A DNA stretch of 14,344 nt from Isohypsibius dastychi (Eukaryota > Tardigrada > Eutardigrada > Parachela > Isohypsibiidae): the NCBI GenBank assembly GCA_034696485.1, contig JAQIWT010000864.1, positions 1-14,344 on the forward strand, given 5' to 3'. The translations under genes and the position numbers were made by a program. The first letter of the stretch is position 1. Every line of letters starts with the position of its first letter. This document shows, in pieces, positions 8,003 through 14,344 of the stretch. The notes beneath the pieces were generated by a model. It did not search any database. It worked only from the letters and a program-made list of their open reading frames with translations, and was not told the DNA's origin.

Positions 8003-9637
8003 AATAAAATTCTCTGCCGAGTTTCAGAATCGAGTCGTACACAACTTTGGGATCATGTAAAATAATCTCTCTATGTAAACTCTGGCCACCAGATCCAAAG
8101 ACAAAAAAGAAGCACTTCTTGATACCGGCACATTCCATTGCGGTTTGAACTTGGTGATAATGTCCATGAATGGGTTTCAAACGATATTCGTTATCCGCTA
8201 ACTTCTTCAAATATTCCACATCATCTGGTGAATCTTTGTCACTGGTTTTCACTTCGAGCAATGCCCATTCCGCTGTTCCATTCTTATCATTTTTGACCTC
8301 GATGTATCTGTCTGGAGACGCAGCCAACCACCATTCCAAAGGATGAATAATTAGTCCAACTGGGTAACATGTGACGATACATCCAGCCTTTTCCATCTCA
8401 CGAATGAAAGCCATAACGGCTGACGATTCCAGTTCTTTCCCTCGTCGAACATGTTTGAGATGGCCAATATCAGTCGGTCTCGAAATAGTTGCAGCAAGCT
8501 TAGTTCGACGCACCTCTTTCCCGGATGTGTTATTTGACATCGCAGTACAAACGGCTTTGATAGAAGTCGAAGTTATCCGACAGGATCGCTGAAGTTTCCA
8601 GTCGGCTTCTTCACTTTGTTTTCTCGTTCGTTCTTCGATGTTACGGGATTTCGCCAGGTCAACTTTCACTCGTTCCTTCACAAAAAACTGAAATAACAAA
8701 AGTATAACCTTGATACTGCACAAATAACTAGGTTGGGCCGTACATGCACGTCGTTTTCTTGTAACGCGCATTCAATCTCGAAATGGGAGAATGACGAACT
8801 CAAGTCCAAAGGTAACCGAGGAACGTGCCCGGGCCACACATTGACTTCCCTCCATGGATTAGTAACACTAGTCAAACTGTTTGTAGCACTTCTGGAATCC
8901 AGAGCAACAGGCTGAAGTAAGCGATAAACATGAGCTTCATACAGATCTGGTCGTTCTAGAACACGCTGCCGAATTTGGGACATTTCTTCCTCAGCCGGAA
9001 CACGAAAATCCGGGTGAATTCTGGATTTAGAATTTGTCGTCCATTGTGATCTTCGATCAGGTCTCAAAAAATAGGCATAAATATCGACACGATCTGGCAT
9101 CAAATTTCCCAAAGAGCTGCCTTTCAAATGCCAGGTTTGCTGCAAATCAGTCACTGGTGACTTCCAATCCGGGATAGGGCCACCATCAACAATATTCTGC
9201 AAACAGAAAATGACAGCCAGAATGTGTTTGCATAAAGCGGCGTCACAGGCTTTGCTCGCGATGCAGGAACACGATCCATCTGTGATCTCCGTAACAAATT
9301 TGGTTAAGTCATCCACAGTCATTCCCACACATACATCGTAGCTAACTTTCTCCATCTGAGCGTGGCATTTCGACCGGAAATGGAGCGCAGATATACCTGG
9401 TACATCCGAGGTAACAATCATCTGGAGCTCCTGCACGTACCCGTTGAGTCCCAGTCTCCAAGCTTTCACATTCAATCCAGCTGCGCTTTTTGAGAAATCA
9501 TTCGCTGATGCATGCTGAAGCAAATCGGGACGACGACGGGAATAAAATTCGCGAATAACGAGTTTTGGAAATTCATAGATCAAGTCAACTATCTCCGCTC
9601 GTGCCGTCTTCCACGGCTTCCAAGTGTCCGAAGTCAT
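7965..9637 (-). CDS. SWIM zinc-finger + YqaJ-like nuclease protein of the transposon
   Basis: Two exons in coding order: 9637-8744 and 8687-7965; 538 residues. The 56-bp phase-0 intron begins at GTACGG; an alternative donor two codons earlier (GTGCAT, 8749) is equally in phase. The N-terminal half holds a SWIM zinc finger (Cys123-x-Cys125 ... Cys136-x-His138, CSCIASKACDAALCKH), a DNA/protein-binding module. The C-terminal half is a YqaJ / lambda-exonuclease-type PD-(D/E)XK nuclease: WWLAASPDRYIEV (Asp424), ALLEVKTS (Glu443, Lys445) and HGHYHQVQTAM, all catalytic positions present. Its role in transposition is not established; end processing or strand resection is an inference. The last 38 bp overlap the transposase coding end in antisense. 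No obvious AATAAA on the minus strand before the transposase coding region. ATG at 9637 is the only start giving the full frame. Confidence 0.88.
8003..8008 (+). terminator. Poly(A) signal of the transposase gene
   Basis: AATAAA begins directly after the TGA stop (8000-8002). The resulting transcript would end inside the antisense YqaJ coding region. Confidence 0.6.
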
Positions 9638-9642
9638 AGTTC

Positions 9643-9662
9643 AGATTATAGCGCAAATTGAG
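9643..9662 (+). promoter_or_regulatory. 20-bp motif shared by both transposon gene starts (right copy)
   Basis: AGATTATAGCGCAAATTGAG, 17 of 20 identical to 5901-5920, in direct rather than inverted orientation. It is 5 bp upstream of the YqaJ ATG. Because the terminal repeats are inverted, a direct copy points to a separate function or to chance. Confidence 0.4.
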
Positions 9663-9756
9663 ATCTCTCGAAAATTTGCATAGGAATGGCGTAAAAATGA
9701 GAAATGGACATTTCAAAAACGAAATCAACGCGATTTTGGGATTTTTGTATGCAATC

Positions 9757-9819
9757 TGTCTGCCAGCCGACTGACGAAAAACCACAACATTACGTCACAA
9801 CCCATATGTCAGCGCGGCT
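9757..9819 (-). repeat. Right terminal inverted repeat (63 bp)
   Basis: Reverse complement of 5831-5893 with two mismatches (about 97% identical). It ends CAGCGCGGCT followed by TA. Beyond 9823 the flanks no longer pair. Confidence 0.93.
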
Positions 9820-9823
9820 TATT

Positions 9824-10220
9824 TGTGCAAGGTTTCAAAAACCAAAACAGTTTCTCTCTTGAATTTCGCTACTCTTCTGGTTGCCCGTAATCGTCCGCAA
9901 ACCCAGTCCGGAGACACATTCCACTTTAACGAAGATTTAGATCTAAAAATAGACAGCGCGATCCTAAAACAGCATGGACAAAAACGAGACAGACTTTGAA
10001 AATGCAGATTCCATTGTCCCCTGCTGGTCACCCAGCCTTCATCAGAACACAAATTGATTTTTGGAGCATTCATGAACTTGTGGCGTTGGTGAAAACGGAC
10101 ATCTGAAGTGGAAACGTGCGCAGAAGTAGCGTAGCATAAGTTCTATAGGCTCGAAAAATGTTTAACGTCATCGACAAATATTTCATAGGCCTATGCTGTC
10201 AGTGTCAGGGTGTATGGCCC
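9824..10220 (+). other. Unassigned flank with one coding-like stretch
   Basis: A plus-strand open stretch ending at TGA 9997-9999 reads like protein toward its end (SGDTFHFNEDLDLKIDSAIL, then KQHGQKRDRL). An overlapping frame from ATG 9974 is also open for 27 codons. I recognise no family, and the opposite strand (10073-9819) is open too, so this may be chance. A 12-bp palindrome CATAGGCCTATG lies at 10184-10195. Confidence 0.25.
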
Positions 10221-10235
10221 ACGTCTCCGCCAAAA
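10221..10235 (+). repeat. Solo copy of the hairpin-element end (15 bp)
   Basis: ACGTCTCCGCCAAAA is identical to 5612-5626 and inverted relative to 5687-5701. The sequence after it (ttataaaccgg) does not continue the hairpin arm. I found no matching partner to the right. Confidence 0.6.
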
Positions 10236-11080
10236 TTATAAACCGGGGAATTCAGTGTGAAGATTTCGAAGCTCGTAAAATTTTTTTTTTCCAATTCAGT
10301 TCTTTTCCGGTCGACTTTCAGACATGGAACAACCTGTGAATCCCTGACATTTTTGACGACTTATCAAAGCTTAGGAGTGTTTAATGACTCGTTCATCTCC
10401 TTCATGTTGGAGTCCAGAAATGTACTTTTTGATGTTTAGGTTTTGTCCGATTTGTGTTTTGTGTAACTAGTTTGATTTTTTTGCATGTCCTCCTTATTTG
10501 TTCACAATTTCCCAACTGAATACAGTCCAACCTCGTCAGACCTAAGAAATCTGGCTCGTCAGCCCTCGGAGGTTTCTCTTTTGTGGACGATGAGGTCCAT
10601 TCTGTATCAAGGTATCCGATTGCGACCGGTAGGACTTCGAAGATATCACCCGGCAACCCACTAGCGGGCTCGTTAAACTGACGACCAGGATCGATTAATT
10701 TATTTTGTTATTGATTTTGTTATTTCAGTTCCAGTGCCGAATCGAGGTCAGCCATGTTCGGGCCTTTGAACACGGTCAATTTGAGGATGTTTGAATGCCA
10801 TGTATTTAATGTTATTTGTATATTTTCGTTCTATATAAATAGCGACTTAAAACCTCGGAGCCGAAAGGGGAGCAAGAACTGGATCCGGAACCGGTATCGC
10901 AACCGGAATTGCAGGAGAAAATCAAAGATTCCTGCGACCTTGGTCAAGTTTTTGTTACGTTCCGATTTTTTTCGTTCTTCTCAAAGCTATTTTTGCAAAA
11001 AAAAAGACTGACTTTTGGTTTATTTTGGTGTTCGATTTGAGCACACTGAACTGGAACAATACACTTGCTAGGGGAACAAA
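10236..11080 (+). other. Unassigned region with possible exons and a 12-bp tandem repeat
   Basis: No gene recognised. Acceptor-like sites (T-rich tract ending CAATTCAG near 10298; ACAG at 10522-10525; TATTTCAG near 10728) precede short plus-strand open stretches. The best is 10526-10681, 51 codons to TGA, containing SSALGGFSFVDDEVHS and TSKISPGNPLAGSLN; two other frames are also open, so coding is not proven. At 10877-10912 three imperfect 12-bp units (consensus AACCGGNATNGC) lie in another open stretch (TSEPKGEQELDPEPVS). These could be terminal exons of an unfamiliar gene, or decayed sequence. Confidence 0.25.
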
Positions 11081-11202
11081 ATGTTATCAATGCAGCTTGC
11101 TTGCCTTGTAGTTTCTGGTCTGACTGCGAAAAGAACCGTATAGTTGTAAAGTGTGAATTTCTCCCTATTACATAACCTACTCTATTTTAAACTTTTGCTT
11201 CT

Positions 11203-11264
11203 TCGTGTGAGTCATTCGCTCTCACACGACATTCTTTTTCTCTCTGGATGCCTTCGCATCCAGA
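11203..11264 (+). promoter_or_regulatory. Two stem-loops in U3 next to the TATA box
   Basis: TCGTGTGAG / CTCACACGA (11203-11211 with 11221-11229, 9-bp loop) and TCTGGATGC / GCATCCAGA (11243-11251 with 11256-11264, 4-bp loop CTTC) are perfect 9-bp inverted repeats. The second directly abuts TATAAAA at 11265. As DNA they could be dyad operator sites for dimeric factors. Confidence 0.6.
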
Positions 11265-11271
11265 TATAAAA
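11265..11271 (+). promoter_or_regulatory. TATA box of the LTR
   Basis: TATAAAA. Transcription would be expected to start about 30 bp downstream, at the 9-bp repeats. Confidence 0.6.
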
Positions 11272-11291
11272 TGCTTTGCTCTGCGCAGCAG

Positions 11292-11321
11292 TCTTCACCA
11301 TCTTAACCATCTTCACCATCT
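11292..11321 (+). repeat. 9-bp tandem repeat in the LTR (TCTTMACCA)
   Basis: Three units TCTTCACCA, TCTTAACCA, TCTTCACCA followed by a partial TCTT. A related CTCTTAACCA recurs at about 11331. It lies in the presumed R region. Confidence 0.7.
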
Positions 11322-11413
11322 TATGCTGCCCTCTTAACCATCATGTAGCAACATCTCTTTACCAACTCTCACTTGCTACTCTTTCCATCTTCTCTTCTTA
11401 CTAACACCTGGTT

Positions 11414-11419
11414 AATAAA
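11414..11419 (+). terminator. Poly(A) signal in the LTR
   Basis: AATAAA in GTTAATAAACG, about 145 bp after the TATA box, as expected near the R/U5 border. Confidence 0.55.
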
Positions 11420-11466
11420 CGGCAAGCCACACTCAACTTTCCTTCTCGCCAAAATACCTCATTTCA

Positions 11467-11974
11467 TTGGAGCCATCTGAGGTTTTCTTTTCGTCAAGGA
11501 AGCCAAATCACTGGACCCGAGAAGGAATCATTTGTTGGGTAGTCTACGTAACCCAGGTAAGACAAACCAAGTTGCCCAGTTTCTCATCCTACTGTATTCA
11601 GGTACCACCCGCCCCATCGATGTACGAGTACTGGACCGCGACGTCTTCCGCCTGATTTCAACTACAGGGAATCATCTCGTCCACCACGTTCGGATAAAGG
11701 TTTCTGAAGAGCGACGGATCACTCACTCGACAAACGGAACGATGGAAAAGCATCTTCTGTCAGATAAGTGACCTTTCATGATTTTCGAACTGGTCACAAA
11801 ACGATTTGAAAATCAATAGCATTCTTTCAGTAGAGCTATTTTTGTTAGACTCTTGGAATACCATGTATGGTCAGAAGATTTCAGTCAGATGATCACAAGA
11901 CCCAGACTATTTGTAGCTCAAAGTCCCGTCCTAATTCTTTTCGAAACTCGAGTCATCAATTTAAGTCATGAATT
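11467..11974 (+). other. Retrotransposon leader with candidate primer-binding site and splice donor
   Basis: TGGAGCCATCTGAGG (from 11468) lies one base after the putative LTR end and has the TGG expected of a tRNA primer-binding site; I could not match it to a tRNA. CCCAG|GTAAGA (donor at 11557) is a consensus splice donor. Short open frames (11532-11771) show no family motif and are taken as leader. Confidence 0.35.
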
Positions 11975-13780
11975 ATGCACAGAACTCCTCCGCCCGAAAA
12001 GTCATTGATCAGACAGGGCATTGACGCATCTCGTAGACTTCTTTCCCCAAATAGACCTTCAACTTCTGCGGTTGAACAAGATCCTCAACCTCCCACACAA
12101 CTGCCACTTAAGTCCATCTCAAGTCGGCCAACTCGCTCTAATACATCGCCTAATTCAATCAGAGCACAGCTTGCAGAAAGCGAGCGCCTTAACAAACAAC
12201 GCAAGGCCCAACAAGCAGCCAAGAGTAAAACGACCCGGCTCTTGAAAGCCTCGAGTCAACAAGACAGACCTGTCCCATCTGCCCCTGATCTTTCGGAAAG
12301 TACAGACATGAACCCTCCGAAAGCAACCTTCAACAAAGATGCTCGTGCATCGCGACATGGTGCATTGAAGAGAGCTTTCACTGAAGATGAATCCAATACC
12401 GTTGTAGTCCTCATTTTCCCCCCTGATCATGACGCAGTTGTGACGCGCGACTATTTCAAGTTCAAAGCCCGACAACCAGAAGCAACAGTTATTGTACAAT
12501 GTTATCGTGATGATTACGATGAAGGTCAAAAATCTTGATATCGCGTTGACAAAGAGGAGTGTCGTGAGATCATCAAGAATGCTGTTTCCAAATGCCTGTT
12601 CAACAAACTAATTACACTCGACCTCATGGAAGAAATAATGACTTTAAAAACAACTGACGACCCCAATTTAGCTGATAGAGTTGAACTCAGAGTACGATCT
12701 CCTACGAGAGAAGATCCCACACACGAGGAGTTCATAACCGTGAATATTGACAAAGACACGGCGCAGGAAATTCTCGATGAAGGCCTGAAGGGTGACTTCA
12801 TCTTTGAGAAAGGTCAGTCGACCCATAACACGATACCAACTTCGTATCTTCAAAACAAAATTACATCTCCCGTGTTTTCCACTACTCATAGTCAGCCTAA
12901 ATTGCAGGATCTTCCAAAGTTTGGAGGTAAACCTAGCGAAGACGTAGAAGATTTCATTGCAAAATTCGAACAACTCTCAGAGTATTATGATTGGAGTGAC
13001 GATCAAGCGATCAAGAATCTGAAACAGTGCATGCAAGGCAACGCTTTGCACTACATCAAAGTAATTCTTGATGAAGAAGACAACCTTTCGAAAATATTTG
13101 ACAAGTTAAGAAACGCCATGGGAAAATCACGAATTGACTACGATATTTTGGGTTTAAGCAAACAAATTTCTCCAACCGAATGTCATCTTGGTTTTATTTC
13201 CCACAACCTCAGGGTTCTAAAGGTAACAAACCCTTTAGCAACAGAAGAAGAGTGTTGCCAAACTCTCTTTGACGGGCTCCCAAATTTTCTAAAGGGACAT
13301 CTCATTCAAAATCGTCCCAAGACAATTTCAGATTTCACAACAAGATTTCGAGATGCAAACAGAGAACATGCATATCAACAAAAAGCTCTTCGTGAAGGAA
13401 TCCTTTCAGATTCAGTTTTGGGCCCACTTTTGTCCAAAATCACCAATAATCAAGGACCCCTTGTGACGGTCACCTATCAAGCGTCTCAGAACAGACCCGA
13501 ACCAGTACTTGCGGGATTTACAAGTGGGCCATCCATTAGTGACTTGCAACGTGAAATTGTAAAATTAAGAGCTCAGATTGCAGCAATGCAGACGAATTCT
13601 GGTCGAGAATCCAGATACGATCAACCACGTCGATACGACAACCGCAATCAGCTTTCAAAATGTTCTTACTGCAACAAATTGGGACACACCAAAAATGAGT
13701 GTCATTCTAAAATTCGTGATGAGCAACAGGGAGGTCGAAATAACTATCAACAACCGTTTCGACAAAACAACCATTTTTAG
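11975..13780 (+). pseudogene. gag: gag of a Gypsy-like LTR retrotransposon, one in-frame TGA
   Basis: A single frame of 602 codons from ATG 11975 to TAG 13778-13780, interrupted only by TGA at 12536-12538 (codon 188). The N-terminal part is basic and rich in Pro, Ser and Gln. A retrotransposon gag capsid-type region starts near codon 313 (LPKFGGKPSEDVEDFIAKFE) and continues with repeated hydrophobic helices to about codon 450. Near the end is one CCHC zinc knuckle (Cys563, Cys566, His571, Cys576; CSYCNKLGHTKNEC), the nucleic-acid-binding motif. Gag would form the particle that packages element RNA. As written the copy cannot make full-length Gag unless the TGA is read through or is polymorphic. 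Other copies in the genome may be intact. Confidence 0.82.
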
Positions 13781-14344
13781 GAAACTCGATTTCCAGACCG
13801 AAATTTTCAAAACCAGTTGCCCTCAAGTCAGGAAATGCAAGCGCTGCCTTATTACCAACAAAACTCAGGAAATCCACGTTTAAACTAGACCACGTAGACG
13901 ATACGGCTCTATCGTTTACGAAAAGTCTTCAACCTATTTACGCAGTTAATTTCGTTGCATTATCATGTTTAGTATTGGTTGAAAATGAGCCTTGTCGTGC
14001 GATCCTCGATACAGGATCAGGTGTTTCTCTTATCAGTAGTAAATTAGTCAGTCGACTCAACACAATTATTCGCCCTTGAGACGGTCCACTCATTACTTTA
14101 ATCTCAGGAACAACACACCGTATCCCAGAATCCTGTTACATCACAATCGAAATGCTCGGAAGAAAATTTCTCGAAAATTGCGGTGTCATACAGAATTTAC
14201 CTTTTGACATTTTGTTAGGAAATAGCTTTCTCCTAAAAACTCCGTTCATGATCAATTTCAGTACAACCGAGATCTTGAACCCATCGTTACCAAACAGTCC
14301 TACATTACAGGCGCAGCAGACGCCTTGCCTCGTAGTTTCGTTGA
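13744..14344 (+). pseudogene. pro: pro (aspartic protease) start of pol, -1 frame, one in-frame TGA, partial
   Basis: This frame opens after TAA 13741-13743, overlaps the gag end by 37 bp in the -1 frame and continues to the window edge. It has the retropepsin active site ILDTGSGVSLIS (Asp-Thr-Gly at 14008-14016) and the later DILLGNSF flap/Ile-Leu-Gly motif (from 14206). TGA at 14077-14079, about 20 codons after the active site, breaks it. Expression from gag would need a -1 frameshift; a TTTTT run directly before the gag TAG (13774-13778) is a candidate slip site. Reverse transcriptase and integrase are beyond the window, so superfamily (Gypsy/Ty3 rather than BEL/Pao) is inferred from gag and protease style. 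Confidence 0.78.

Larger units (their letters stand above)
5829..9821. mobile_element. Two-gene DNA transposon (ISL2EU-like), THAP-DDE transposase plus SWIM-YqaJ protein
   Basis: Element body 5831-9819 (3,989 bp) between TA dinucleotides at 5829-5830 and 9820-9821, read as a 2-bp target duplication. Its ends are 63-bp inverted repeats with two adjacent mismatches. Inside are two convergent genes whose coding 3' ends overlap by 38 bp: a THAP/DDE transposase on plus and a SWIM/YqaJ nuclease protein on minus. No in-frame stop breaks either gene. From family knowledge, this pairing with a 2-bp duplication fits the ISL2EU group named in Repbase (PIF/Harbinger-related DDE_4 transposase); the group name is from memory and not checked. 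One transposase intron has a GC donor. Confidence 0.88.
11100..11466 (+). mobile_element. 5' LTR of an LTR retrotransposon (left boundary uncertain)
   Basis: A compact promoter/terminator unit: two stem-loops (11203-11229, 11243-11264), TATA box TATAAAA (11265-11271), a tandem 9-bp repeat (11292-11321) and AATAAA (11414-11419), ending at CA (11466), with gag beginning about 500 bp downstream. This order fits U3-R-U5. The 3' LTR is outside the window, so the start cannot be fixed by comparison; 11100 is approximate. Confidence 0.6.

Noticed and set aside
5831-9819. P element or hAT transposon, because of the THAP domain
   Set aside because: The catalytic motifs (DCFEI, LADRGF, VERWIGR) are of the DDE_4 type, the target duplication is TA (not 8 bp), and a YqaJ partner is not found in P or hAT.
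9819-10073. 84-codon minus-strand open frame starting MNAPKINLCSDEG
   Set aside because: Runs into the inverted repeat, has no recognisable domain and competes with an equally open plus strand.
10402-10656. 84-codon minus-strand open frame
   Set aside because: Three frames are open in the same short GC-richer stretch, so openness is not evidence of coding.
1-14344. CRISPR arrays, tRNA or rRNA genes, bacterial operons
   Set aside because: No regularly spaced repeats, no cloverleaf or rRNA sequence was recognised, and all genes are intron-bearing eukaryotic ones.

Overview
This is a eukaryotic, animal-type window, most likely from an arthropod or another invertebrate. It carries four multi-exon nuclear genes whose introns are mostly 54-82 bp (one is 164 bp), GT-AG and phase-consistent. 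Two families of mobile element follow. The species cannot be fixed from the sequence.

Left half, 1-5524, host genes. A partial homoserine O-acetyltransferase-like (MetX-like) gene with an apparent mitochondrial presequence runs leftward off the window edge (minus, 602 to 1). It stands head to head, about 435 bp apart, with TIMMDC1 (plus, 1038-2403), a mitochondrial complex I assembly factor of the Tim17/22/23 fold. TIMMDC1 converges tail to tail on twinfilin (minus, 4113-2584). Behind twinfilin on the same strand lies ACTMAP, the actin maturation protease (minus, 5524-4427). The last two both act on actin monomers. I rebuilt exon structures by hand from splice signals, phase and family motifs.

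Middle, 5525-10240, mobile DNA. A 91-bp hairpin (26-bp perfect arms, 5611-5701) lies just upstream of ACTMAP. Then comes a 3,989-bp DNA transposon (5831-9819). It has 63-bp terminal inverted repeats with two mismatches, a TA target duplication, and two convergent, apparently intact genes: a THAP / coiled-coil / DDE transposase (plus) and a SWIM zinc finger + YqaJ (lambda-exonuclease-like PD-(D/E)XK) nuclease protein (minus). This architecture recalls the ISL2EU group of eukaryotic transposons. A 15-bp sequence from the hairpin arm recurs at 10221, suggesting nested insertion.

Right, 9824-11080, is unresolved: several short plus-strand open stretches that I could not assign to a family. From about 11100 to the end is the 5' part of an LTR retrotransposon: an LTR with TATA box, poly(A) signal and two stem-loops, a leader, gag (broken by one TGA) with a CCHC zinc knuckle, and an aspartic protease in the -1 frame (also broken by one TGA). 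The reverse transcriptase and the 3' LTR lie beyond the window. Gypsy/Ty3-like is the best guess.
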